Assembly: GCA_027451345.1 (NCBI GenBank)
Contig: DAIDJO010000108.1
Span: 1 to 64,000, forward strand
Source: Solirubrobacterales bacterium
Lineage (GTDB): Bacteria; Actinomycetota; Thermoleophilia; Solirubrobacterales; Solirubrobacteraceae
Length of the DNA: 64,000 bases
Direction of reading: 5' to 3'
Part shown: piece by piece, positions 33,070 to 41,919 of the stretch
How the letters are laid out: every line of letters begins with the position of its first letter
Numbering within the stretch: position 1 is the stretch's first letter
Notes under the pieces: model-generated
Databases searched by the model: none
The model's input: only the letters and a program-made list of their open reading frames with translations
What the model was told of the DNA's origin: nothing
Translations under genes and position numbers: made by a program

Positions 33070-33423
33070 ATGCTCGGGGACATCGTTCAGCCGACCCATC
33101 TGCTCCTGATCCTCGTGGTGGCTCTCATCGTGCTCGGCCCGAAGCGGCTTCCCGAGGTGGGACGCTCGCTGGGTCGCGGCCTGCGGGACTTCCGCTCCGG
33201 GCTCCAGGGCGTTCAGGACGAGGCCCGGGGCGTCTTCCGCGACGCGCTCGACGAGCCCAGCCAGCCGCCGGAGGGGTCCGCGGCATCCCTCGTGCCGGAG
33301 CCGCTGGCCCCGGCCACGGCGGAACCACCTGTCGCAGCGCCCGTCAGTCAACCCGTTCCAGCGGCGGCCACGGTCACGAAGGTCACTCCGGCGGATCCGG
33401 ACCCATCGGACTTCACCGACTGA
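33070..33423 (+). CDS. tatA: Sec-independent protein translocase TatA/TatB-type
   Basis: 117 residues from the ATG at 33070. One N-terminal helix (THLLLILVVALIVLG), the hinge GPKRLPEVGRSLGRGLRDFRSG (about 24-45) and an amphipathic helix are the TatA/TatB hallmark. The rest is a Pro/Ala/Val-rich flexible tail. No TatC lies nearby. In the window it is followed by dprA, about 35 bases downstream. Whether it forms pores (TatA) or binds substrate (TatB) is unresolved; the length and the E in LPEVGR would fit either. Confidence 0.88.
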   Translation: MLGDIVQPTHLLLILVVALIVLGPKRLPEVGRSLGRGLRDFRSGLQGVQDEARGVFRDALDEPSQPPEGSAASLVPEPLAPATAEPPVAAPVSQPVPAAATVTKVTPADPDPSDFTD

Positions 33424-33458
33424 CGCCTGACCATCAGCAGGTAGAGACGGCCGCCCTG

Positions 33459-34286
33459 GTGGCCCTGCTCCGCGAGGGTGGCCGGGCGTGGACCAACTAC
33501 GTGCTCGCCGTGCGGCAGCGAGGGGCGGCCCGGGTGTCGGCGCTGGCGATGCTCGAGCAGCAGCTCGGGTTGCTCTCCTACGAGGCGCTGGCCGAGGCAC
33601 AGCGCGCGCTAGATCGCTGGTCGGCTCGGGGGTTCCGGACCATTCCACTGTCGAGCTCGGACTACCCGGACAATCTGCGCGTCGTCGAGAACCGGCCGCC
33701 CCTGCTCTTCGTGCAGGGGAGCCTCGCCGCGATCGATCGTCGGGCGGTGTCGATCATCGGAACCCGCGAACCGAGCGACGGCGGGCGGATCCTGGCGGGC
33801 GCCGTCGCGCGGGCGCTCGCACACGCCGGCTACACGATCGTCTCAGGGCTGGCCGCCGGGATCGACGCGATCGCCCACCGCGCGATCCTCGACCTCGAGT
33901 CTGCGGAGCTCCCAGCGGCACGAACGGTTGCGGTGCTCGGCACGGGTCTGGAGCGGGTCTATCCGCTGGAGCACGCCGAGCTGCAGGCGGAGATCGCGCG
34001 GCGAGGCGCGCTCGTGTCTCAGTTCTGGCCGGACGCGCTGCCGACCCGGAGCAGCTTTCCGGCGCGGAACGCCGTCATGTCGGGCCTCACGCTCGGGAGC
34101 GTGATCATCGACGCCGGCGAGCACAGCGGTACCCGGATTCAGGCCCGCCACGCGCTGGCTCAGGGGCGGGCGGTCGTGTTGATGGCGCCCGTCCTACGGT
34201 CCGCCTGGGCGGTGGAACTGGCCGAGAACGCGGGTGTCGTCGTCGCGAGGGAGCCCGAGGATGTGGTTGCCGCGTTCCGCAGCTGA
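33459..34286 (+). CDS. dprA: DprA/Smf-family DNA-processing protein
   Basis: 275 residues from a GTG at 33459; the frame is open much further upstream, and a CTG overlapping the tatA stop is an alternative. The DprA Rossmann-like core starts at about residue 85 (AVSIIGTREPSDGGRILAGAVARALAHAGYTIVSGLAAGIDAIAHRAIL), with the SGLAxGID motif, then AVLGTGLERVYPLEHAELQAEI, the FPARNAVMSGLT stretch and SGTRIQARHALAQGR. DprA loads RecA on incoming single-stranded DNA during transformation. It overlaps the comF-like gene by 26 bases. Confidence 0.9.
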   Translation: MALLREGGRAWTNYVLAVRQRGAARVSALAMLEQQLGLLSYEALAEAQRALDRWSARGFRTIPLSSSDYPDNLRVVENRPPLLFVQGSLAAIDRRAVSIIGTREPSDGGRILAGAVARALAHAGYTIVSGLAAGIDAIAHRAILDLESAELPAARTVAVLGTGLERVYPLEHAELQAEIARRGALVSQFWPDALPTRSSFPARNAVMSGLTLGSVIIDAGEHSGTRIQARHALAQGRAVVLMAPVLRSAWAVELAENAGVVVAREPEDVVAAFRS

Positions 34287-35022
34287 GCCGCCGCTCACGC
34301 CCCGCCACGGGCCCGACAGCTGCCCGCGCTGCCTGAACCTCACCGGCGCCGCCGGCCTCTGCCGGGCCTGTCGGGCCAATGAGCAGCACCTCGCCGCGGT
34401 GCTGCCGAGGTTCTACAGCGTCGGCGGCGAGTGGCTGCACCACGTCATCCTCGCCTACAAGCGCGACGCCGACCCGTCCGTCACGGGGGCGGTCTCGCAG
34501 CTCAGCCGGATCTGCGAGACGATGCTCGCCTCGCACGAGCGATGCGTCGCCGCCGCCGCCTCCGTCGCGACGTTTCAGATCGTGACGACGGTGCCCTCCG
34601 CTGACCCGCTGCGCGACCTGCACCATCCCCTGCGGCGCATCCTCGGGTCGGAGGTGCGGCACACCCGCGCGCGCTACGAGCGACTGCTCGTCCGCTCCGC
34701 CGGTCCCGCCATTCCCCGCGTGTTCGATCCGGCGCGCTACCAGGCGACGCGACGGCTGGATGGTGAGGCGGTGCTGCTCGTCGACGACATGTGGACGAGC
34801 GGAGCGAGCGCCGAGAGCGCCGCCGCCGCGCTGCTGGCCGCGGGCGCTGGGACGGTGGCCGCGATCGTCGTCGCCCGCCACCTCAACCGCGCGTGGCGAG
34901 ACAACGATCGGCTGCTCCGGCGCCTGGCGCGCGACGGCGGGGTTGGCGAGCGGTGCGCGTTGTGCGCCGCCAGCGCGCCGAGCCCGCCGCCGCTCGGTCA
35001 GGCGACGGCGGGCTGCCGCTGA
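34261..35022 (+). CDS. ComF-like phosphoribosyltransferase-domain protein
   Basis: 253 residues from an ATG at 34261 with GGGAGCCCGAGG upstream, inside the end of dprA. A CPRC...CRACR zinc-type cysteine group (about 20-42) is followed by a helical region and the PRPP-binding motif VLLVDDMWTSGASAESAA (about 170-187), close to the type I phosphoribosyltransferase signature. ComF proteins in other bacteria are needed for DNA uptake but have no known PRTase reaction. The overlap with dprA strongly suggests a shared role in handling imported DNA. A second CALC pair is near the C-terminus. Confidence 0.85.
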   Translation: MWLPRSAAEPPLTPRHGPDSCPRCLNLTGAAGLCRACRANEQHLAAVLPRFYSVGGEWLHHVILAYKRDADPSVTGAVSQLSRICETMLASHERCVAAAASVATFQIVTTVPSADPLRDLHHPLRRILGSEVRHTRARYERLLVRSAGPAIPRVFDPARYQATRRLDGEAVLLVDDMWTSGASAESAAAALLAAGAGTVAAIVVARHLNRAWRDNDRLLRRLARDGGVGERCALCAASAPSPPPLGQATAGCR

Positions 35023-35041
35023 GCCGGGCCGGTCGGGGCCC

Positions 35042-36694
35042 TCAGGCCCTGACCACGGCCCGCAGGGCGACGCCTGCGTGAACGCTGACGATCAGTCGCC
35101 TGGTCCGGTGGCGCCTGATCGACCTGATCAGCGCGGCGGACTCGTTGATCAGGGAGCGACCCGTCCGGATCGTGGCAGTCCTCACCGCCCGCCTGAACAC
35201 GAGCACGAGCCTGCCCCGGGCGATGCGGACGGACCTGATCCTGGCCCCGGCCACCCGAACCTCCCCGGCGACCCGCTTCGACGTCACGAAGTGAAGGCCG
35301 CGAGGCAGCCCGACGGCGACGGTCGAGAACGCCCTCGCGGTCCTGACCCGCAGCGTCAGCGTCGGCGAGGAGGTGGTGAGCCGGCCCATCGAGCCCGTGG
35401 CGGTGTTCCGCACCGCGGCGGCGCAGGCGTTCGTCACGCGCGTCGGCGTGGCGGCCATCGGGAGCGCGCCGCTGTCGGTGGTGTCCCCGAAGGACGTGGC
35501 GGCGAGGGTGCTGACGGAATCGGTCATCGTTCCCTCGAGCGTGCCGAGGTTGGTGCAGCTCTTGGCCTGCAGCGGTGAGGTCGCCGCCGGGAAGTTCAGG
35601 GTGACCCGTGCGACGGGCAGCGGCGTGGGCTGGCCGCCGACGATCGGCTCGCCGAACGCGATCGTCAGTGGGAAGCTCGCGCCCGTGGGGGTCCCGAGCA
35701 CGTAGTCCCCATGACCGAGGTAGACCTCGAACCGGGGCTGGATGAGGCTCGCACCCTGGACGACGAAGACCTGTCCGCCGGTGTCGACGCCCCTGCTGCC
35801 CGGGAGCAGCGCGGCGATCGCCGGCGAGGTGACGGTGGCGGTGCCGATCGCGTCGGTGGCGGGCGGGTTTGCCACCTGCGAGGCCTGGATCTCGTCCGCG
35901 ATGAGCGCGGCGTGGATCGTGAAGTCAGCCGGGAACGTGAGCGTGAAGCCGGACGGAATCACGAAGCCACTGGCCGCCGCGCCGCTCACCCCGAAGGAGG
36001 CGGTGTAGGCCACGGGCTGCCCGACGCCCGTCACCTTCGCGCTCGAGCTGACGCTGACGTCACCATCCACCGTGAACAGTCCACCGGGAAAGTCGGTGGG
36101 GTCGGCGGTGGCCGCGGCGATGAGGCCGTTCAGTCCCGCCCAGCTCGCGGTCGCCGCGGCGACACCGGGCTGGGTCGTGCCGGTGAATTCGGTCGTCGCT
36201 GCGCTGAGATCGGCCGGCGCCGCGTTGCAGTGGCTCGCTCCCGCGGTCACGTTCGCCGGCGTCGGCGGAAGGCTCGCTGCCGCGAGGTAGGTGGAGACGC
36301 AGGTTCCGAACGCAAGGTTGGCTGTGTTGGCCGAGCTCGCGATGTCGGCACCGATCTCGGCGACGTTGCTCGCGTTGAGGCTGGTGGCGGTCGTGAACGC
36401 GGTGGTGAAGTTGGCATCGATCGGCGCCTGTCCGTTGCCGAGCAGGATGCCGTTCTCGAGGGCGATCAGGTCCTCGGCCCGAACCAGGGCGGTGTCCGTC
36501 TGATTCAACAGTCCGTAGAGCGACGCGCCACCGGAGTCCGTCGGCGAACCGGTGGGGATCGATGCCCCGGACGCTCCCGAGGCGGCCGCGAGACTCCCGG
36601 CCACCGCCACGGCAGCGGACGCGGCGATCAGGGACCGCCGCAGTGCACGAAGAGACAATCTGTACCTCTCTCTGGTTAGCGGAGTGGGGGTCAT
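35042..36694 (-). CDS. Exported beta-rich protein of unknown function
   Basis: 550 residues from an ATG at 36694; the frame is open upstream to 36979, but a signal peptide begins here (LRALRRSLIAASAAVAVAGSLAAASGASGAS, about 15-45). The mature protein is Ala/Thr/Ser-rich with several beta segments and three cysteine pairs. From about 380 it turns basic and beta-rich (TLTLRVRTARAFSTVAVGLPRGLHFV), a pattern of many actinobacterial cell-surface proteins. No enzymatic motif or anchor is visible. It is convergent with the comF-like gene and divergent from the amidase. Confidence 0.75.
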   Translation of the reverse strand: MTPTPLTRERYRLSLRALRRSLIAASAAVAVAGSLAAASGASGASIPTGSPTDSGGASLYGLLNQTDTALVRAEDLIALENGILLGNGQAPIDANFTTAFTTATSLNASNVAEIGADIASSANTANLAFGTCVSTYLAAASLPPTPANVTAGASHCNAAPADLSAATTEFTGTTQPGVAAATASWAGLNGLIAAATADPTDFPGGLFTVDGDVSVSSSAKVTGVGQPVAYTASFGVSGAAASGFVIPSGFTLTFPADFTIHAALIADEIQASQVANPPATDAIGTATVTSPAIAALLPGSRGVDTGGQVFVVQGASLIQPRFEVYLGHGDYVLGTPTGASFPLTIAFGEPIVGGQPTPLPVARVTLNFPAATSPLQAKSCTNLGTLEGTMTDSVSTLAATSFGDTTDSGALPMAATPTRVTNACAAAVRNTATGSMGRLTTSSPTLTLRVRTARAFSTVAVGLPRGLHFVTSKRVAGEVRVAGARIRSVRIARGRLVLVFRRAVRTATIRTGRSLINESAALIRSIRRHRTRRLIVSVHAGVALRAVVRA

Positions 36695-36908
36695 CCGGCT
36701 TGTCCCACAGGCCCTCCCCGGCCAGGAGCAGGTCTGACAGCGCGTCGGATGCGTGCCTCCTGCCCACGAGTCTACCGGCGGGCTCCGGCCGGGCTGGCCA
36801 CCGCGGCCGCGGGACGGCGGCAGCAAACTCTCTTCGGAGGACCGGTCAACCGCTAGCCTCGCATCGACATGGCCATGAACGGAGTGCAGTGCTGACCCTG
36901 GGTGGATC

Positions 36909-38354
36909 GTGCGCCCCGTGACGGAACAGTCGGCGGTCGCGCTGGCGGCCGCCATCCGCCGTCGGGAACTCACCGCCACCGAGGTCCTTGAGGCGCACCT
37001 CGAGGTGCTGGAACGCTCCCGCGCCCGACTGAACGCCGTGGTGGCCGATCGGTTCGCGCTGGCGAGAGAGCAGGCGCGGGCGATCGATCAGCGGATCGCC
37101 GGAACGTCACTGCGGGGTGGAGCGCTCGATGACCTGCCGCCGCTGACCGGCGTCCCGTTCACGGTCAAGGAGTCGATCGCGGTCGAGGGGATGCCGCAGA
37201 GCGCCGGTGTCCTCGCCCGCCGAGAGCGCCGTGCGACGCAGAGCGCGCCCGTGGTCAAGCGTCTCGTCGAAGCGGGAGCGATCCCGGTCGGGGTGACGAA
37301 CACCTCCGAGCTGACGCTCTGGCTCGAGTCGGAGAATCCGGTCTACGGGCGGACGAACAATCCCTACGATCTCACGCGCACGGCGGGCGGCTCATCGGGC
37401 GGTGAGGGGGCGGCCGTGGGGTCGGGAGGGTCGGTCTTTGGGGTGGCCGCCGACATCGGTGGGTCGATCCGCGTGCCCGCACTGTTCTGCGGGGTCTTCG
37501 GGCACAAGCCGTCGGCTGGGCTTGTGCCGAACACGGGGATGTGGCCCACGAGCGCCGGTGAGGCGGAGCGTCTGCTGGCGATCGGCCCGATCGCGCGGCG
37601 CGCCGAGGACCTGCTCCCCCTGCTGAGGACGATGGCCGGTCCCGATGGATGGGATCCGCAGGTGGTGGCGATGGAGCTGGGCGATCCGGCGTCGGTCTCA
37701 CTCGACGGGCTCCAGGTCACCGTGGTCGAGGACAGCTCCTACCGTCCGATGGCTCGGGAGCTGCGCGATGCACGGGAGCGCGCCGTCGGCGCGCTCGCCT
37801 CGGCCGGCGCCCGGATCCGCCGGATCAGCCTGCCGAGTTGGCGCAGTGCCCTGCTCCCCTTCCTGGCTGCGCTGCAGAACACCGGCACGGAGGCGACCCG
37901 GGTGGGCGCGCTCCTCCGTGAGGCGGGCGAGTCGAGCACCAGCCTCCTGGCGCTCCTCTTCGGCCGTGGGCAGCACACACTGCCGACCCGCCTGACCGTG
38001 CTCGCCGAGGCGCTCCCCTCGAGAGGACCCAGCCAAGCGGAGCTGCTCGACCGCAGCCGAGCGCTCGCGGACGAGCTGACCGAGGCGATCGGGGATGGTG
38101 TCCTGCTGCACCCCGCGCAGCTCTTCCTGGCGCCCGCGCACCGTCGGACGTACGGGCGTCCGTGGCTCACCACTCCGGCGTCGATCTTCAACCTCGCCGG
38201 GGTGCCGGTCACCGAGGTGCCGCTCGGTCTCAGCTCACGCGGGCTGCCGGTCGGTGTGCAGGTCGCGGCGGCGCACGGCTGCGACCATCTGAATATCGCG
38301 ATCGCGCTCGAGCTCGAGGCGGTGTTCGGGGGATGGACCCCGCCGACGCTCTGA
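36909..38354 (+). CDS. Amidase-signature family hydrolase
   Basis: A 481-residue enzyme with the Ser-cisSer-Lys triad: the Lys in PFTVKESIAV (about 83-92), the cis-Ser in GGSSGGEGAAVGSGG (about 160-174), and the nucleophile Ser in GVAADIGGSIRVPALFCGVFGHKPS (about 178-202). The family hydrolyses amides of small or fatty acids (FAAH, GatA, malonamidase); the closest feel is FAAH2-like. The start GTG lies 12 bases before an ATG-free stretch, and is followed by a clear hairpin after the stop. The natural substrate cannot be inferred. Confidence 0.92.
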   Translation: MRPVTEQSAVALAAAIRRRELTATEVLEAHLEVLERSRARLNAVVADRFALAREQARAIDQRIAGTSLRGGALDDLPPLTGVPFTVKESIAVEGMPQSAGVLARRERRATQSAPVVKRLVEAGAIPVGVTNTSELTLWLESENPVYGRTNNPYDLTRTAGGSSGGEGAAVGSGGSVFGVAADIGGSIRVPALFCGVFGHKPSAGLVPNTGMWPTSAGEAERLLAIGPIARRAEDLLPLLRTMAGPDGWDPQVVAMELGDPASVSLDGLQVTVVEDSSYRPMARELRDARERAVGALASAGARIRRISLPSWRSALLPFLAALQNTGTEATRVGALLREAGESSTSLLALLFGRGQHTLPTRLTVLAEALPSRGPSQAELLDRSRALADELTEAIGDGVLLHPAQLFLAPAHRRTYGRPWLTTPASIFNLAGVPVTEVPLGLSSRGLPVGVQVAAAHGCDHLNIAIALELEAVFGGWTPPTL

Positions 38355-38393
38355 GCCGTCGCCAGGCCGCCGGCCGAGGTCCGGGCCGGCCCC

Positions 38394-38425
38394 GAAGCTC
38401 GAGGCATCGGCCGGAAGCTCGAGGC
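38394..38425. repeat. Direct repeat after the amidase gene
   Basis: GAAGCTCGAGGC occurs at 38394-38405 and 38414-38425, a 20-bp period. It lies just before the strong hairpin that follows, so may be part of the same 3' element. Confidence 0.5.
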
Positions 38426-38430
38426 TTAAC

Positions 38431-38467
38431 CCGAGCGAGGACCCAACCTGCGCGGGTCCTCGCTCGG
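38431..38467 (+). terminator. Strong hairpin after the amidase gene
   Basis: A perfect 14-bp inverted repeat (CCGAGCGAGGACCC and its complement) with a 9-base loop lies about 75 bases past the amidase stop and ahead of tRNA-Asp. No T tract follows. Confidence 0.65.
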
Positions 38468-38601
38468 CCCTCTCCCACGCCGTCCTCACGGCCGGGAAGA
38501 GTCCGGCGCAGCGGAGAAGGTACGTGCCTTAAGCACATCGTCGGTGGCGAAAGTTGCGCACGGCGAAAACTGCGCGGGCTTGCCATACTGGCGGGACGCC
38601 T

Positions 38602-38675
<74 letters not shown>

Positions 38676-38919
38676 TTCGTTCAAGCGACGCTGCAAGCGG
38701 CGCCGTTCACGAGCCGCCCAGGGTCGTGGCCCACCAGGAATCCCGGGGCTGGGCATGACGATTGGACATCAGATGGCTCGCCGATGTGGCCGGCCGCCGC
38801 TCGGGTCCAGGGGACCCGAGGACCGTTTCGGGCCGGACAGCGCCAACCTCTCGGTGCCGGACCGCCGCAGTTCCCTGCTGAAGGTCACGTCGGTCTGAGG
38901 TGCTGCAATTAGGAACAGA

Positions 38920-39591
38920 ATGAATCGGCATGGGGCCATCGGGGACAGAGCCGATCTGCCGGCGTATCGTCGGCGGATCGCGATTGTGAGCAGCGTGGTT
39001 GCGAGCATTGGCGTGTTGGCGATTGGCTCCGGTACAACCCTGGCGCGGACCGCTCGCGCCGCTGCCGGACCGAAGCCCCAGTCCGAGATCACGGCCCGGC
39101 GACTGCGTCCCCGTGCTGGCTTTCCCGTCCCGAGATTTGGCGCTCGCATACCGGCCTCTGAGCTGACCGGCGACCGAGTTTTCGCGAACGCGCGAGTCGG
39201 TTTCGCGCTGGCCGGCAACCACTACGGCGAAACGCTTCCTGCTCGTACCACCGACGGCGGAAGGACATGGACGATCGACGGCCCGCAACTGCATGTCGAC
39301 GCGGCGGATGGCGCTGAGGCCGTCAGCTACGTCGGGCTCGTCTCGCAGCGGACAGAGTTCGCGTACGGCTCCTCTGTGGTTGACGTCAGCACCGACGCGG
39401 GGCGTACGTGGTGGGAGACAGCCCTCGGCGAGGTCGTGACAGCCGTCGTGCCCGGGGCCCACGGACTGGTCGCCTTCGTCCAGGACTCGGTCTCCAACCA
39501 GCAACTCAACCCGGTCGTGACCTGGCAGTACGTCTCCACCGACGGCGGCCGTCACTGGAGGTACAGCACGTCCTTTGCCGCCGTTGGCTAG
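38920..39591 (+). CDS. Exported protein with Asp-box-like repeats
   Basis: 223 residues. A basic start and a hydrophobic stretch (IAIVSSVVASIGVLAIGSG, about 20-38) form a signal peptide or anchor. The rest shows three sialidase-type Asp-box units of the S/T-x-D-x-G-x-x-W kind: TDGGRTWTI, TDAGRTWWE and TDGGRHWRY. These usually mark blades of beta-propellers, but the protein is too short for a full propeller and the sequence ends after the third unit. It may be truncated or form only half a propeller. It lies upstream of the GntR/propeller pair, and its function is unknown. Confidence 0.7.
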   Translation: MNRHGAIGDRADLPAYRRRIAIVSSVVASIGVLAIGSGTTLARTARAAAGPKPQSEITARRLRPRAGFPVPRFGARIPASELTGDRVFANARVGFALAGNHYGETLPARTTDGGRTWTIDGPQLHVDAADGAEAVSYVGLVSQRTEFAYGSSVVDVSTDAGRTWWETALGEVVTAVVPGAHGLVAFVQDSVSNQQLNPVVTWQYVSTDGGRHWRYSTSFAAVG

Positions 39592-39619
39592 GCACTCGGC
39601 GGCGGCGATGACGGTGTCC

Positions 39620-39661
39620 TTGTCGAGGATCGGCGCATGGTGATAGTCTGACTATCACCAT
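39620..39661 (+). promoter_or_regulatory. Promoter with 25-bp perfect operator palindrome
   Basis: ATGGTGATAGTC-T-GACTATCACCAT (39637-39661) is a perfect inverted repeat of 12 bp per arm. TTGTCG (39620-39625) and GATAGT (39642-39647), 16 bases apart, could be the -35 and -10, the latter inside the palindrome. It lies about 100 bases before the small GntR gene, a good candidate for autorepression. Confidence 0.7.
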
Positions 39662-39762
39662 GATCCTTGCCATCCTGGCACCGTCCGAGCCTGCCGCAAC
39701 GGCGAGGCCGGGCCGGTCGCTGTGAACCCGGTGCTCGCCGCCAGCGCTCGGGTGGTGTCCTG

Positions 39763-40101
39763 GTGAGGGTTGATCGCGAAGAGTCGACAGCGGTGTTTGA
39801 GCAGGTCGCTGCCGAAATCCGCCGTGCGATCCTGGACGGTGAAGCAGCGCCCGGTGAGCGGCTGCCGCCCGCGAAGGACCTCGCAGCGGAACTGGGCGTG
39901 AACTCGAACACCGTGCTGCGCGCGCTGCGGTTGTTGCGCGATGAGGGACTGCTTGAGTTCCGCCGTGGCCGCGGGGTGACCGTCACCGGCACCCCGGAGC
40001 GCGCCGCCCTGACCGCAAAGGCGCTCGAGCTGGTCGACCTGGCCCGCGGCCATGGATACCGTCGCGACGAGCTCGTGCGGCTGATCGAGAGCCTCCCGTG
40101 A
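39763..40101 (+). CDS. Small GntR-family regulator (YtrA-like)
   Basis: 112 residues from a GTG at 39763. The winged helix (about 5-75; AVFEQVAAEIRRAILDGEAAPGERLPPAKDLAAELGVNSNTVLRALRLLRDEGLLEFRRGRGVTVTG) matches the GntR family, and the tail of only about 35 residues puts it in the YtrA-like subgroup, which has no separate ligand domain. It overlaps the beta-propeller gene by four bases (GTGA), and has a 25-bp palindrome upstream. YtrA relatives usually control ABC exporters; none is here. Confidence 0.88.
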   Translation: MRVDREESTAVFEQVAAEIRRAILDGEAAPGERLPPAKDLAAELGVNSNTVLRALRLLRDEGLLEFRRGRGVTVTGTPERAALTAKALELVDLARGHGYRRDELVRLIESLP

Positions 40102-41693
40102 CGCTGCTTCATCCCGGCGCGCCCTCGGCTTCCTCCGATCCGCTCGCGAGCGACGCCGAGGCGCTGATCCGCGAGGCTCGTCGACGGACCCGGCGGCGCC
40201 GTGCCCGCTGGTCGGCGGCACTGGTGACGCTGCTCGTGGTCGGCGCGGCCCTCGACGACGTTGTCGCGGGCGGGTCGGGCGCCATGATCGCCGAGACCGG
40301 AACGCATCCATTCGTGAACCTCCATGCGTTCACTGGGCACGGTGAGCTCGCGTTCATATCGCGCGGAAGGGTGTGGGTTCTGGACGGTCGCGCTGGAACG
40401 CTGCGACGGCTGCCAACTCCCGGCGGGTATACGCCGTCCTCTCCGGTGTTCTCCCACGATGGGCGCTGGCTGGCCTACCTCGCCAGGAGTGGGCGGAGCG
40501 CATACGGCCCGTTCGAGCTGTGGATCGCCCATGGTGACGGCACCGGCGTGCACCGGGTGCGAGGCCTCGCGGTCAATCAGTTCATCGGTTGGAGCCCGGA
40601 CACCGATTTGGTGGCGGTGACGGCGGGCGAGTCGACGCATGTTCCCTACGACTCGCCGACCGCACTTGATGTGATCTCGCCACCCGGGCACGCCCGGGCC
40701 CTGTTCACGCGCGGCGGCGAAGCGGCGATGATGCGCCACGGCGCGATCCGCTCCGCGGTGTGGGCACCGGACGGCCGGTCGCTGGCGATGTCGACCTACA
40801 GCCCCGACCCGGAGTCCGGGACACAGATCCTCGATGTCCCTGTGAGGCGGGGTGCCCGGCCGAGGCGGTGGTTCTCGATCGCCAACACCCAGCATTTCGC
40901 TGGCGCGCCGGGCTGCGGACCGCACTGCCTGGCCAAGCAGACGATCGCCGATCTCGCGGGCTGGTGGCCCAAATGGGGGTTGGCGTTCTGGGTCGTCACC
41001 TCCGGCATGGACCACAACTCCGACGCGACGCCATTGGCCGTCCTGCGCACCTCAGGTGCGCGGCCGCGCGTGATCACACACACGCTCTCGGACGGAACCA
41101 CCGACGCCGTCAGCAGCGGTCCCGCCGGCAGGCTCAGTGTCGTCGCCAGCACCAGCTCGGCAGGGCGTGAGTACGCGCTCGGTAAAACCGTTGAGAACTG
41201 CTCACCGTCAACGTTCAGGTGCGCACCCATTCCTGGCGCCAGCACCTGGACCGGCCAGCCGCTGCCCTGCAACCCATGTTTCGGCGCGCCCGCCACCGGC
41301 CGCGGCTCAGCCGTATCGCTCGACCCCGCCTGGTCACCGACCGGAACCCTTCTGGCCTACGTGAAGGCGCCCGCCTACCGTGCCGCCGCCGGGCCAGACC
41401 TCGCCTGGTACCAGGCCCACGAGCTCTACGTCTGGAACACCCGCACCAACCAGACCCGGCGGATCGGCCAGCTCCGTGGATCCTCACTGCCAACCTGGTC
41501 ACGCAACGGCACGAGCCTCCTGTATGTCAGCGGCGACGGACTCTGGCTCGTCGACCCGGCCACCGGCAAGACGACTGAGATCGAGCACCCGCTGTACCCC
41601 GAGACACAGTGGAAGAACATCGGCAACGACGCGACCCTCGCGTTCTACGGACAGATTCCCTGGAGTCGACAGTTCAGCTGGCACAGCCCCTGA
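40098..41693 (+). CDS. Membrane-anchored beta-propeller (TolB/WD40-like) protein
   Basis: 531 residues. A basic N-terminal segment (ALIREARRRTRRRRARW) precedes one helix (WSAALVTLLVVGAAL, about 38-55), so the rest is outside the membrane. The extracellular part has repeated TolB-like blades such as SSPVFSHDGRWLAYLARSG, FIGWSPDTDLVAVTAGES, SAVWAPDGRSLAMSTYS, SLDPAWSPTGTLLAYVKA and LPTWSRNGTSLLYVSGDG. Cysteine pairs near 370-400 may be disulfides. It is translationally coupled to the GntR regulator, so its level is probably set by that repressor. The ligand or partner is unknown. Confidence 0.85.
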   Translation: MTLLHPGAPSASSDPLASDAEALIREARRRTRRRRARWSAALVTLLVVGAALDDVVAGGSGAMIAETGTHPFVNLHAFTGHGELAFISRGRVWVLDGRAGTLRRLPTPGGYTPSSPVFSHDGRWLAYLARSGRSAYGPFELWIAHGDGTGVHRVRGLAVNQFIGWSPDTDLVAVTAGESTHVPYDSPTALDVISPPGHARALFTRGGEAAMMRHGAIRSAVWAPDGRSLAMSTYSPDPESGTQILDVPVRRGARPRRWFSIANTQHFAGAPGCGPHCLAKQTIADLAGWWPKWGLAFWVVTSGMDHNSDATPLAVLRTSGARPRVITHTLSDGTTDAVSSGPAGRLSVVASTSSAGREYALGKTVENCSPSTFRCAPIPGASTWTGQPLPCNPCFGAPATGRGSAVSLDPAWSPTGTLLAYVKAPAYRAAAGPDLAWYQAHELYVWNTRTNQTRRIGQLRGSSLPTWSRNGTSLLYVSGDGLWLVDPATGKTTEIEHPLYPETQWKNIGNDATLAFYGQIPWSRQFSWHSP

Positions 41694-41717
41694 CCACCGG
41701 CGCGCTCGAGGGCCAGA

Positions 41718-41732
41718 CCCCCACGACGGGGG
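41718..41732. terminator. Short G/C hairpin between convergent genes
   Basis: CCCCC-ACGAC-GGGGG lies 25 bases after the propeller gene stop, in the 226-base gap to the next, convergent gene. Nothing else is evident in the gap. Confidence 0.4.
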
Positions 41733-41919
41733 CCGCGGACAACTCACCGACCTGAGAGTGACCGGCGGCGTCCGCCCGGAAGCCCCACCGGCTCGTGCGC
41801 TGCGGCCGACCGATCGGCGCGGGCTGCGGCCGGCTCGCTGCCGTCGGCGGGGTCTCGGCCGCCCGGGGACGCGACCCGGGCGGCCGTTCAGGCGCCTCTC
41901 GACGAGGTGCCCCCGCGCC

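Noticed and set aside
39660-39725. A 21-codon open frame starting inside the palindrome, as a leader peptide
   Set aside because: No ribosome-binding site and the ATG is part of the palindrome; the stop precedes the GntR start by 38 bases without clear attenuator structure.
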